From Ichthyophonus hoferi (taxonomy: Eukaryota; Opisthokonta; Ichthyosporea; Ichthyophonida; Ichthyophonidae): a stretch of 64,000 nucleotides of DNA. Below the pieces are notes generated by a model. It was not told where the DNA came from. It was given only the letters and a program-made list of their open reading frames with translations, and ran no database searches. Position numbers and translations under genes: made by a program. Where the stretch lies: positions 32,788-96,787 of the forward strand of contig NAOQ01000011.1 of assembly GCA_002751075.1 (NCBI GenBank), given 5' to 3'. Shown piece by piece: positions 1 through 11,990 of this stretch (its first letter is position 1; each line of letters starts with the position of its first letter).

Positions 1-1700
1 GGTTTTAAGTAGGTCGGAATTATGAAACAAGTATTTATCATACAAGCTTAAATTTACCTATTTTATTATTGGGCCCACGTAACTTCCTTTATATGTGGAT
101 ATTTTTTAAATATTTCATTATGGGCACAAATGACGTTTATGATGACATAAAGCTCTCAATTTAGAGATAAAATCATGCTTTATCAGACTGCTCAACAGAT
201 TATTGAATTGATCTGAATCCTAAAATATTTGATGATTCCATCATTGCAGAGGGGATAGCATGTGGGAGAACTAAGGCTTCATACTTGGTCTTGGACATCT
301 TTTCACTTGTTATTACCGAACAAATATTAAAAAAATTAAAGCCATCTTTTATCAATGGCACAATTGTGTGAAAACAGCTGGAGGTCAGTTGGAAGTAGAT
401 GATGAAGCTATCATTATTAAAATTTGCAGCTATTTTTCATCTTCAGTCAAACACACAGAACAACTAAAAGACTATTTCTTCCTTTTAAAGGAGATCCTTA
501 TGCTATGCTATATGTAAAGCAGTATTAACCACATAGCTTAGTTTCTTACCTGTAATCCAGAACTTTTTTAAGAGCAAAAACCTATGCAAAGGTATTTCAT
601 GTTGCTTGACAACTAAAGGTGCCTTAAGATCCTAATGCAGTTGTTTAAAAAATTATCATGCTAATAAAGACATGACATAAACCACAAGTCTATTTTCCAA
701 TTCATGTCAATGCCATAACAATGTTCAACAAAATAGTTCAGAATCTTTAAGAAGATGAAACTATTATATTTGAGGTTTATGATATTATGTTCAACCTAAA
801 AAACAATATTATTAATCAAATTAAACAGTCAATTTAAAGCCAAAAATGCTGCACAACCTTTGCTTGCCCAATTTTTAGAAGAAACAGTAGTGGCCATAAA
901 AGATGGTTTAAAAATGCTTTATGAAACATCTACTCATTATCTGGATGAATAGAATGATTTTTTCCAGATGAGGACTGTCACACAATAATCTGGTATTTTT
1001 TCTTAAAAACACCATTTCAATATAGCCCACCTTGTTGAAAAAAATGGCCTCCCTCAAAATACCTCATATCAACTTAGACACTTTATAATAAAAATATTGT
1101 ATCACATTGCCAATGCAAGATGTAATCATAGCTAAATTTGGTAGTATTTTATGCAAGTGGTATGATTTTTTAAAGGGCGCAAACACACTCAATCTTACTT
1201 ATGTTACATCATTTCTATTGAGTATTCCTATCACTATTGGTTATATAGAAAAAACATTTTCCCTAATGACAGGAGATTAAACAAATATGTGAAACAAGTG
1301 CAGTATAAAGTTAGTTAAGTCAGTGATTCAAGTGAAAAACAAATGTGATCATGAATACCAAAAATTGCACACCCTTATACTCAAAAGTATATATTAAACA
1401 CAGCATGCTCAAGAAGAAACAAATGCTTTTAGGTTTGATTAGTGTAAGACTCTTTGGATGAAAACAGAAATTATTTAATTCAATGATATGTTTAGATTTT
1501 AGTATGCTAAGAAAGTAGCACTATGTGTTTATGCATCTATGCGTAAAATCTTTTTAAAAGGATAAATGTAATTCTGTCAGTATATTATTCTTTAGAGTTA
1601 GAAGTTTCAAACCCGTATGGGCCTTCTTATGGTGAGAAATAGAAAGATTTTAAATAAAAGGGCTTTTAAAACAATAAAGTATAAATTTTGAAACATTGAA
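1..1700 (+). mobile_element. Decayed hAT-family DNA transposon
   Basis: From about 1206 to 1370 the plus strand translates into a recognisable hAT C-terminal dimerisation block: it reads SFLLSIPITIGYIEKTFSLM, then the GD-x-TNM and KLVKSVIQVKNKC segments. In intact hAT transposases this block carries the SIP..S...ER.FS motif that holds the dimer together. Two stops fall inside it (TAA at 1278, TGA at 1290). Upstream, only scattered short frames remain and I could not trace the BED zinc finger or the RNase-H-like catalytic core. The left end lies outside the window and no terminal inverted repeat or target duplication was found on the right, so 1700 is only an approximate end. It is a dead copy. 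Confidence 0.6.
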
Positions 1701-2540
1701 GTTGCATATTTCGATCAATTTTTTTTCCATGAAATTTCACATAAAACCCCTCCTTTAATAAAATCAACCAAAGATTACCCCAGGGGACATGGATGAGTCC
1801 CACCATTTTAGACCTCATTGGATTATATGTCCCACATTTTTACCAAGCCAAAGTGGTCATCCTGCATATATCTCTGTGATCAACATTAAGTCAATACTTA
1901 ATCACTATGATCAATACTCAATCACCTATTAATTCTTAGGATCGATTAACACCTAATCACAAATAAATCTATTAATTTATACTTGGTATCTATAAGCCTC
2001 AATGCCATGTTCACCTTTTGTCCCCGTATGACATTTTATTTTCATTGAAATGTTTTCTTATGTAAACACATGATATAGTATAATGCAACATAATTATATA
2101 ATCTAACATCACATTGCGTAATATTACAACAAATCCCAATGTAAAATAAATATTTTTTACATATGTAGAGCCAAGGTCTCACCAGACTTTAAATACTATA
2201 TCATATATGTCAGAATCTTCCCTGCTTATTGTAAACTCTGAGCAAACAATTTGACTCGGAATGAATGAAATCTAGTGGAGTAATTCATAGGGTCAAAGGT
2301 TCCTGGCTTGTGTAAAGAAAGTTCTTGTTATCATATTCCGTATGCTGGAATTACACCAACCCTTGCTCTTTTGGAGTTATCAATATCAATGAAGATAGAT
2401 GCCTTGCCAATATCCACAATACCTAGAATAGTACAAATGTGTGTATGTTGTAAATGAAGATATGCTAATATCTGTTGCTCTTGCTCTATCTTCCGTTGTT
2501 CTTTTTCTTATTTAGGTTTTCTTTTATGCCTATTCATACT
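1701..2540. other. Intergenic, nothing recognised
   Basis: AT-rich sequence without a convincing coding stretch, splice pattern or repeat shared with the rest of the window. It may still be part of the transposon to its left. Confidence 0.4.
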
Positions 2541-3360
2541 CTCTTTTTTATAGTATTTTTTTTTCTTTTTTTTTTTCTCTAATCAGGTACTTGCTGATAG
2601 ATTTGGTTTATTGACGTGTCACTGCCTGGCTCTGTCTAGAATTGTTCCCTTTGTGCGTTTGTTTTACCACCGGTGCTAACTTTTAGTAAACATCAATGTT
2701 GCTTAAATGGGACCAGTTATAAATATTTTTGTTGGCTAATACAATTCATAAAAAGATCACAGAGACCCACTAGGGAGGTCTGATCCTATTTCAATTGGGT
2801 TGTACTATTGTTTCCATATTTGAATGGCTCATTAGCTCTAATGTAAGTGCTTGCAAACTGTGCATCAACAAATTAATTTAAACTAGGTGTTCATTTGGGA
2901 TAACAATCGTTCTTGTAACATAAAATAATAACCTATAACAAAGCAAGCATTGAATGCTTTGGTTCCAACACTATTATTCTAATTGCTCTCGACACTCTGA
3001 ACTTGTAGTAGATTTTTGGATTTCTTGTGATTGCACTTTTTGATCTGACATTCTAGTCATAACAGATGCCCCTCTTCTACTTCCCTTGATTCAGAACTTG
3101 TAGTAATATCAAAGTCCTCAGGAAGATATCTTGAAGTATCCCTGTCACTTGTGTCAGAGGAGAATTAGATACATTGCTTCTTTTCCCCTACAGATCCCAG
3201 ATTTGGTTGTACTTACTGCGGCAGTCTTACATTTGACTCGTGGAGCAGTAGAAGTTGAAGTATCTCTTTTAGCTATTATGACCACTTCTTACATTGGGCA
3301 AATATCATGTACATTAATTTATTGTTCTACACAGTGAAATCAAGATCCAATCTAAGTCTG
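2541..3360 (-). mobile_element. Copia-type retroelement fossil, fragment
   Basis: The stretch near 3095-3180, read on the minus strand, gives a peptide like the connecting region of the larger copia fossil at 62.0-62.3 kb (shared core DTSR-x-L-x-ED). The stretch 2690-2790 matches 60190-60310 in opposite orientation and resembles 37690-37800, so it may be terminal-repeat sequence. It is a broken, clearly old remnant with several breaks. Boundaries are approximate. Confidence 0.45.
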
Positions 3361-3755
3361 TGATTGCTGTTATATAGCTGTTGGTTCAGATTAATGCCAG
3401 TTGGCCATATGATAAGCATTTGAGATAAGCATATTATCAAATAGGAGCCCAACTTAGCTGTTATCTAACATTCTGTCAGCAACTTATTGCTCAATGATTA
3501 TTCAAAGTGTCATTCTGGAACTTGCTTAAATTAACTATAACAGTGGCATATGTAATTAATTAATTACCATTAATTAATGTTTAGCTCTTAATAGTCGATT
3601 AAAATCTCATTCTAAACGCTACTTAAACAATAAGTATCTTTATCTTTGTACAAGACAGCATGAAGTGTTCGGCCAAACACTTGTAGAGGCTAAAATACTT
3701 CAACAATATATTTTCAAATATTATACTATATATTTCATGAAGTGTACACATTAAC
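3361..3755 (+). promoter_or_regulatory. Presumed upstream region of the SLC35F5-like gene
   Basis: This is 395 bases of AT-rich DNA between the copia fragment and the first ATG of the transporter gene. I see no strong core-promoter motif in the AT-rich background, so the role rests on position alone. Confidence 0.3.
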
Positions 3756-5955
3756 ATGGCCAATTTATTTCACTTGAGTCGCTATGTGCTTGGACTACTA
3801 CTGCTCTTACTTGTGGTTATCATTTGGGTTGCCTCTTCAGAGTTAATGAAGGTATGCTTTATTGTGGGAATGTGTTGAAGCATGTGGGTGATGGTTTCAA
3901 TAATACTCTGTGGTCTATTACTAGTATTACTAGTATAATATGTATGGGTGCATAATATACTCATTCAGCTTATTTCATTATTTAATTAACGTGATTATTA
4001 TGCTTTGTGTTTTGTGCCAACTGCGGTGCAACTCAAATTCCTTCTCATAAAGGGTTTTAGAAAATGTAGGTTTTATGTTATACACATCAACCTACATATA
4101 TTTATTAATATTAAATTACCTTTTGTGATATTTTAGTTGTTTTAACTACTCCAATAAGGCAGAGACAAAAAATATTTTGATCTGACATTATATGATAGTA
4201 AGTGTTATCCGAGTATATTGTATTATATGTTATGTTATATATTATATTCTATTATATACTAGATTATAGTAGATTGTATCATAGTATAGTATATTATATC
4301 ATAGTATAGTATAGTGTACGATATTATATTATTGTATGCTATACTATTATATTGCATTGCCTGTTATGATATTATAGTATAGTATAGTATATATTATTAT
4401 ATTGTATTGTATTATAAGTTGTGTTCTTATATTATATTTGTTTGTATTTTTAGCATATTAGAATATATTATATTATAGTATATTAGTATATGTTATTCTA
4501 TTATATATATTATATATAATACAAAAACCTCTCAGCCAAATATAGAACTCAAAAATTGCAATGATTGTTATGATTATGAAAATATCCTATAATACAATAC
4601 GATATTATAACTATTATAATTTAGAATCATAAAACTTATATATAATATACTTACGAGCCCAATCCATTGTGTACATTTATTTAATTGCATTCTAAAATTC
4701 AATTCCATTGACCAGCATATTTTTAGCGATGACTTTAAAAAACCCTTCTTCGTAACCTTTTTCAACACATCAATGTTTGTTTGTTACCTTGGTGGGTTTG
4801 TCTGCCGTCCGGCATGGAGAGATATGTGGCCAGGATGGGCTGGACTAAGGTAGAATCTTGGTATATGGTTGTAGAGTCTGGTATTACATTACGTTATAGT
4901 GTATTTTATGTGTTATTATTACTATTACCATTACTGTTTCTATATTATAATATTATAATGTAAATAATCATTATTGAGAATAGTTTGAAAGGCAACCTGA
5001 AGTATATATCTGAATGATAATTACTTAATCATAAATCAGCATTTGGAGATGAAAACCTGTTATTAACCAATCATATGTCAGCACAACTTATTATAAACCA
5101 ATCATGTGCTATCATACATATAGGTTCCAATTTATCCTGAATTAACCTACTCTTATATTAATAAAACCCGTGTAATATTATATAATATGATATGGATTGA
5201 TTAAGGTTATACCCAGATTTCGCTAAATATTTTTAATTTGAAATAGAACTATGGCTACTCTAGTTTATAATCTTGGGTTAGCCTGGTTTTATAATTATAT
5301 AAACCGTTTAAAATTATATAGCACGATAGGGATTGGTTAATATTATACCTAGAGTTTGTTAATTAATTTTAGTTTGAATTGGAATTGGTAACTATGTGTA
5401 ATATATAATAATAAAACCAGTTCAACTTTATAATGCACGATAGGGATTGGTTCAGGCTGCACACAGACTCTACCAAATAGTTTTTGATTTTAATACTAGC
5501 TATATCTGATATATTTTATTTTCTCGCTTATCTACAGACGACAGATGGTAGACTTGTGGTACCCTAATCGGAATTCTGAGATGGTGGGATCCGTTTCCTT
5601 GATTGATTAAGAATTTGACTAATGCCATGTTATACTATTTTATATGTATTTTACATTAATACTATATTGTACTATATTATGTGTATATTATATTAATACT
5701 ATATTATAATTTATTATTAAAATTAAGAGTTCGGACTGGCTGCTTCCTTTCAGAAACAACCAAACAAACACTGGAACCGAGATGCACAACCTCTTCTTAT
5801 TGGAGAGGACAGCATGGGCGGATCATTGGAGCAAAATATCACAGGCAATCCAATTGAAGAGCTAAGGTGGGTTGGGAAGGAATGATTAGATGCTGTAATA
5901 TAATTGGGTAGGAGTGTATGTATATATAATATAATATCATTTGTATATGGGTGCA

Positions 5956-5986
<31 letters not shown>

Positions 5987-8900
5987 TGTCTTGTTATATG
6001 CCATACCTATACTAACCATACATACCTAATACAGATAGTTTCAGTGAGTTTTCTCTCCAACAATTAGGTTAATGTTATTATCCTTTCTCTTTCTTTCTAT
6101 TTTTATTACCTGTCTTTTGGTATTAAAATAACTAGATAGAGGATATTAAGGATAGCTGCGGTTATTTTGTATCAATGGTAATGTTACTGTGGATCTATTG
6201 GTTTGTGTAAGCGAACGTCTAATTAATCTAATCTAACAATTGATTCGAATAACTTTTACGAAATTAAGTGTTTTTATTTTATTCAGATAGTTCTTATAAA
6301 CCATTTCCTCACCAGTGAGGGTTTTCATTGGCACATCTCTGATTGAATGTTGATTAATAACCATCAGCTTATTGACTCATGGTGGCTGATTCTAGTATTA
6401 ATTTATTGCAAAAGTTGTTAGGTCTGGAATTGATCTCTTGTGATTTGAATAATAATGGCGAGATTAATTTATTGGCCAAGGTCGTGGTTGATAAAATATG
6501 ATTTTAATCCAAGTGTTAATATAATTGGATCAACCGCTAATCTAGGATCCTTGCATCCATCCAATCAGTATACACTTGTAGTTTTGAAAAGCAAATGGCT
6601 ATGTTTAGTATTTGGAGTAAAAGATGAAAATACGTGTAATAGATCATACCATACCATATCATATCCTGACAATGACATTGTTGTACACCTTCCGTCTGTC
6701 CGTTATATCTATATGTACTCTATATCTATCTGTACTGTGTATATATATCTACTGGAGTTCTATTTGGCCTAGTACCTTATTATTATTATTATTATTACAA
6801 TTACTATTACTATTATTATTTCCTATTATGTACTCTATCCATTATAATTCACTCCTTTTAGGTATTCAATGCTCCTTCAACTATGCATTGCCCAATTAAA
6901 ATGTAAATACAATGTGATTTCAATGTTGTTGCTGCTGTAAACCAACCAATATACATGATCGAATCTTATCAGATACAATCCACAGAGGAAGCATTATTAC
7001 CTAACACAGGGATGGGCCCTAGCAGACTCCCTGTCCCTGCCATAGTTATCTCTGCCTGTATCTCCTCTAGTTCATCAAGAGAAGAACTGAGAGGAGGGTG
7101 CGAGGGAGAGGAGGTGGTCCAGCAGGAAACATGCAATGAAGGAGAAGGGATAGATAATGATATACATAACATAGATAATGATATACATAATATAGATAAC
7201 GAAGAGAAGGGAGGGGTAAAAGGGGAGGAAAGGACCGCAGACAAGAACCGTAAACTGAATATGGCCGAGGTTATGAATGTGGCCTTTGGTTTTTGTTTGT
7301 TGTGGTTTGTAGCTAACTATCTCTTTAGTGTGGCCCTGACCCTTACTACTGTATCTTCAGTCACCATTCTGAGTTCTACTTCTGGTGAGGGATTGTATAA
7401 TATTGTTAACATTGTCTTGTATTGTATTGTATTGTATTGTGTTATGTTGTGTTGTGTTGTATAATGTTTTATGATATAATATCCTATTGTGTTATTGTTT
7501 GTTTTATAATATAGTAGATTATTTTTAAGTGTTATATTGTGTTTTATAGTGTCATATTGTATTGTATTATTATATTATATTGTAGTGTTGTGCTGTGCTA
7601 TATCATTCTTTATTAATATATATATATATTAGTTTAATGTTATATAGTATTATATTACTCTCTATCATTGGTGTAGTTTTATTCCCACTTTAGTACACCA
7701 ATTACCTCACTTTGTCCCCTTTTTATTTTTTATACTCTCGTTCTCTTTCTATTTCTCTTCATCTCCATTTTTTAATGATGATGTATAAGTGACTACATGA
7801 TGTATTACTACATATCATACCATATTGTACTATGTCACAGCTATATCATACTCTAACATGCCATATCATATCATACCGTATCATATTTCCTTAGGGTTTT
7901 TTACCCTCCTTCTGGAGTCAGCCGTGGGAGGGGCCGCCAAGGATAGACTGTGTTTGATCAATTTTATCTTGGTGGCATGTAGGTATGTGATCTATAATGG
8001 CGTCATTTTATTGATTTAGGGCTTATATATTGTTATTGATTGGTACATTTAAACTGTCTTGTATATCCATGATTGTGGTACCTTTTCTCTCTTTTAGATT
8101 AGATTAAAATGATCTAGATTTTAATGTAGTAAGGTATTTTGTTTTTTATTGTAATTTATTGTATTTTTCTGCCCTGTATGATAATGTATGATATTATATT
8201 GCGTTATATAGATGTGTATTATACTATGATATAGTGCAGTATAGTGTATTATATTGTATGGTGTGACATGATAATTATCTGAGTATACAGGTCTGCAGGC
8301 ATTCTAGTCTGTGTATGATGCAAATCCTACCATATACTGTTGTTTTCCCTAATTAGATTTTTTTTTAAAATAAGCTTAATTTTATATATACCTATACTAT
8401 AGTTTCCTAGAGGTAGCAGTTTTAATATAATATGCCATATTATATTATATTATATTATATTTTAGTATGGTTTTATATTTTACAATATTATAGTTACTTG
8501 AATATACGTACGAGTCTGTAACTTCTAGCCAATCAATATTTGATACAAATTCTGTGTTGATGTTTTCGCTAATTAAAAATATTAAACAAACATAATTTTT
8601 AAGCAACCGCTTTGCCAGCGAGCTTCCAGTTTAGGTTATCACTATCTACAAATCGCATCAAAGTGAGTAAATTTTCCACCAATACCAAAATAATATTAAA
8701 ATATTAACCATATATATACTGCAGTGTATTGGGTGTTGCCCTAGTAAGTATATCGGATGCTCAGGGAGTGACCAATAATAAAGTAGATGGTGTTGGACAT
8801 CATTCTTTAATTGGTGATTTGGTAGCTTTAGCTAGGTGAGTTGGTCTAATTCGATGGTTATATTTAAATAAGTCTGTATATTTGTATTTATATTATTTTA

Positions 8901-10737
8901 TGTTATGCTATGTTATGTTATGTTATGTTTTATTATATATATATATCTTATCCACACCCACATGTATACCCAAATATACACGTATTCTTCTACATCAACA
9001 TTCACACTACTATACTATTATACTATCATACTATCATATTACTATACTATCCTAATATACTAATATACTATCATACTATTATACTACTATTTTATCATAC
9101 CTATACAGTGCCTTCATGTACGGTGCATACCTAGTCTTCCTTCAAAAGAAAATTGGACATGAAGACAGTGTGGATATGGGCATGTTTTTTGGTAGGCTAA
9201 TATGAGATAAATAGGTTAATACGTATGTATATGTATTGTTTAGATAAGCTACTATATCCTTATAGACAACGGGTGGGTATCATCTATATATATGTTATGT
9301 ACCTTGATAGAAAGATGATACGATATTATATTATGCTATAGTATATTATATTAGATTATGTTATATTATGTTATATAATACTACATTGCGCTATTCTGTA
9401 CTATATGGCACTATAAACCGGAAAATGTGAAAGAAAAGGTCGAGAGACCCAGCTATGTTTTGTTTACAAAATACCATCTCATCTGAAAATAGAGAATTAT
9501 CCAACCGATATAGTATATTATATTTTGACAAGGTTTGTGCTTGCAGGATTTGTTGGCCTCTTTAACATGATATTGCTATGGCCTATATTCCTTGCGTTGC
9601 ACTGGTCGGGCCTAGAGACCTTTCAGATCCCTGTGGCGAAGACATGGTTCTATCTCATTGTTAATGCTCTTATAGGTACTGTACTATCGGTACGTATATA
9701 TGTATGTAATTCGTTATCATATTATATCCTATCTTATCATGCTATTGTTTTTTCCGCAATTTACTTTTTCCATTTGTATATATATACAATATGTGTAGGG
9801 AATATAGAAGGAAAGAGACATATACTGAAACTTGGATAGCATGTGGGATTTCAGCCACTGGCATGGGCTGATGGATAGATAGCAACTATCATAACTATTA
9901 TATAGTGTCATAGGAAATAATATTTTGCATTATACTATATTGTATTATATTATATTTTATTATATTATATCATCTTATCTTATCTTAGCTTATCCTGCAT
10001 TATTATGTTATATAATATTATATAATATAATATTACTTAACATGGTAACAGGATGGTCTAGAGGCAAATACTGTCCCTAATACAGTGTTGATACTTGTGA
10101 TATGAGAATTTTTGATGGTATAGCATACATGCCTTACTATTATCCTATACCTATACCTCCCTCTCTTTTTATCCATATGTTTTAATTTTATTACAGGACT
10201 ATCTATGGCTATACAGTACCTTGATGACGTCACCTCTTATTGCCACATTAGGATTGAGTCTGACTATACCATTGGCTATTTTAGTAGATGCAATGATTGC
10301 GACTATTAATATCAATGCTCTGTTTGTATGTGGTACCATCCTGGTCTTTATTGCCTTTTTAGGTAAGTTTAAAATCGATTCTATTCTTCTAGAAAATTTT
10401 TAAAAAGTTATGATTGGTCTATAGATATAGAGGTATACCTAGATATGTGTATAATCGTATAATAGGATATGTTAGGGTATATAGAGCCTTTGTATTTGTA
10501 TATGTGGTCATATGTTTAAAGGCTTTTCTCGAATTAAAGATATGTTATATTCTATTACGTTATGGTATATTAAACTCGACTATAATCTACTCACTCCTTT
10601 TATCACTACCAGGTATTAATCTGACCTCCTATATGCCCTTCATGTCCTGGCTGGCTAAGCAAGTCAAACCCATGGGCATAGTATTTACTAGAGTATGTTT
10701 AGGTGTATTAGATAACGAAACAGACGATGTAAAATGA
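3756..10737 (+). CDS. SLC35F5/YML018C-like drug/metabolite-superfamily transporter
   Basis: Multi-pass transporter of the SLC35F branch of the drug/metabolite superfamily; the yeast relative YML018C is vacuolar and the substrate is unsettled. Model exons: 3756-3851, 4716-4849, 5538-5583, 5754-5866, 7026-7384, 7895-7982, 8725-8835, 9109-9191, 9547-9689, 10197-10362, 10613-10737. Phases agree throughout and give 487 residues (human SLC35F5 has 523). Diagnostic strings are IWVASSELMK in the first helix, KKPFFVTFFNTSMFV, ILSSTSG (exons 5-6), MFFGFVGLFN (exons 8-9), NALIGTVLSDYLW and LGLSLTIPLAI. About ten membrane segments are expected, with a long polar loop (roughly residues 77-235) after the second, as in the family. 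The loop holds an acidic dileucine motif, DAQPLL, at residues 102-107. Least certain are the donor at 5584 (GTGGGA) and the acceptor at 7025, where a small exon could be missing. Intron 2 holds a tandem repeat and intron 4 a family A repeat. Confidence 0.88.
5160..5518. repeat. Three-unit tandem repeat in an intron
   Basis: Three diverged direct units of roughly 110-130 bases (about 5160-5270, 5299-5409, 5411-5518). Each begins with ATAAAACC-like sequence and carries a GATAGGGATTGGTT-like core. They lie in intron 2 of the SLC35F5-like gene. Confidence 0.65.
6127..6565 (+). repeat. Interspersed repeat family A, copy 1
   Basis: About 440 bases, also present at 33648-34065 in the same orientation and at 28283-28675 inverted. 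Shared landmarks are GCGGTTATTTT near the left end, a small hairpin CCTCACCAGTGAGG in the middle, and GGATCAACCGCTA near the right end. The ends carry a short imperfect inverted repeat (AGCGGTT). No coding capacity is seen. The layout resembles a non-autonomous DNA element. This copy lies in intron 4 of the SLC35F5-like gene. Confidence 0.75.
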
Positions 10738-10839
10738 GGTCTAGGGAATGGTTTTGGATACAGTGATTCAAAGCTGTCATTGGTAATGTAATGTAATAGT
10801 ACGATATGCCCTTGTATGAATCGTATTTTGGCTTATTTA

Positions 10840-11395
10840 TATAGATAGATAGATAGATAGTATTGCAGACAATTCGCTGTTTTACACGACTTGATGTAAA
10901 TGCATAATCGATAGTAATATAATTTATCATCCTGCTAATTTATGGTTATTTGGTATCCCCAGTAAGTATTGTAGGATTGCGTAGCATTTATTATTTGCTG
11001 AGTCAACCTCAGCAAAACCCAATCATATGGTTTGCATGCAATATATGTTAGCAAAATCTCCCGTTTTGACACAATTAAATATATTCAAAACGATAACAAT
11101 TACAACTACCATGTACCTTAGTAGGATACGTTAGTGACCCAATATATTGTCTTTGCACTGGTTGCAAACATATAAATGTGAATGTAATATGTAATAACTC
11201 ACATAAGAGGGCAGCTTCACATATTGCCCTAAGGCAACTAAAGAACAATGCCAAGAACTGGCTAGTTCCTAGTAAACTGGATTGAGATACTCTCCAGCTC
11301 CTAGACAAAACCATATATCTAGAAATCAAATGCTGATTGGAGACTCCGAGCCTGTGGGCAGGTTACTAGAACTGCCAACAGATTGCTACACATAG
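10840..11395 (+). repeat. ATAG microsatellite, then repeat family B, copy 1
   Basis: A short GATA run lies at 10843-10860. Bases 10880-11395 then match 34483-35010 in the same orientation over their whole length, with shared strings such as CAAAACCCAATCATAT and GTCTTTGCACTGGTTGCAA. A shorter similarity to the family's right end (GGGCAGGT..TTAGAACT) occurs near 38405. No protein is recognisable and the class is unknown. Confidence 0.7.
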
Positions 11396-11990
11396 TATAA
11401 TGGTTTACTTATATCGATAGATAGATGGTATATTATATATTCATTATTATTAGGCCACTTGATTATTTGCATAGTTACAAATAATTTTAAAAAATAACAA
11501 ACAACATAATCAACGTGTCCATACATGCATACTTATTAAGGTATGGCACATACGTACACAGTGTATTCATATTTTATTTATGAAGATTGAAAATAGTTGA
11601 CCTGTACGCCTTATATTACCGTAAAACAATTAATACAAATATGGAGTGGTTTTCTAAATTTCAATAGTATTGATCGGGTCAACTACATCCATATATAAGA
11701 TGTTTTTATTTGATTTTAGTATAGCATACATAATGCTTGTCTGTTTGTATTAGACCACAGAGACTACAGGACCCGTGGAATTCATAATACTCACATGACC
11801 TCTTACTGCCGAATAGGTGTTAATAAAAATACCGACGGTATTCTGTATATATATATATATATATACACCTGTTTATGAATGTTATACATACATAAAAGAT
11901 GTCTGTATTTGACTATCCCCTCATCCTCTTATACACTATATACATTCATATACTAATTCTTAAATGTACCAACACAAATACAATGTTCCT
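11396..11990. other. Intergenic region, 3' sides of two convergent genes
   Basis: AT-rich DNA downstream of the SLC35F5-like gene and of the convergent isopropylmalate synthase gene. It includes a TA run at about 11848-11866. It probably holds the 3' untranslated region of the minus-strand gene, but no poly(A) site can be chosen. Confidence 0.35.

Noticed and set aside
6455-6899. Two overlapping frames in an SLC35F5 intron
   Set aside because: The first lies largely in repeat A and both run into TTA/TAT simple sequence; neither fits the transporter.
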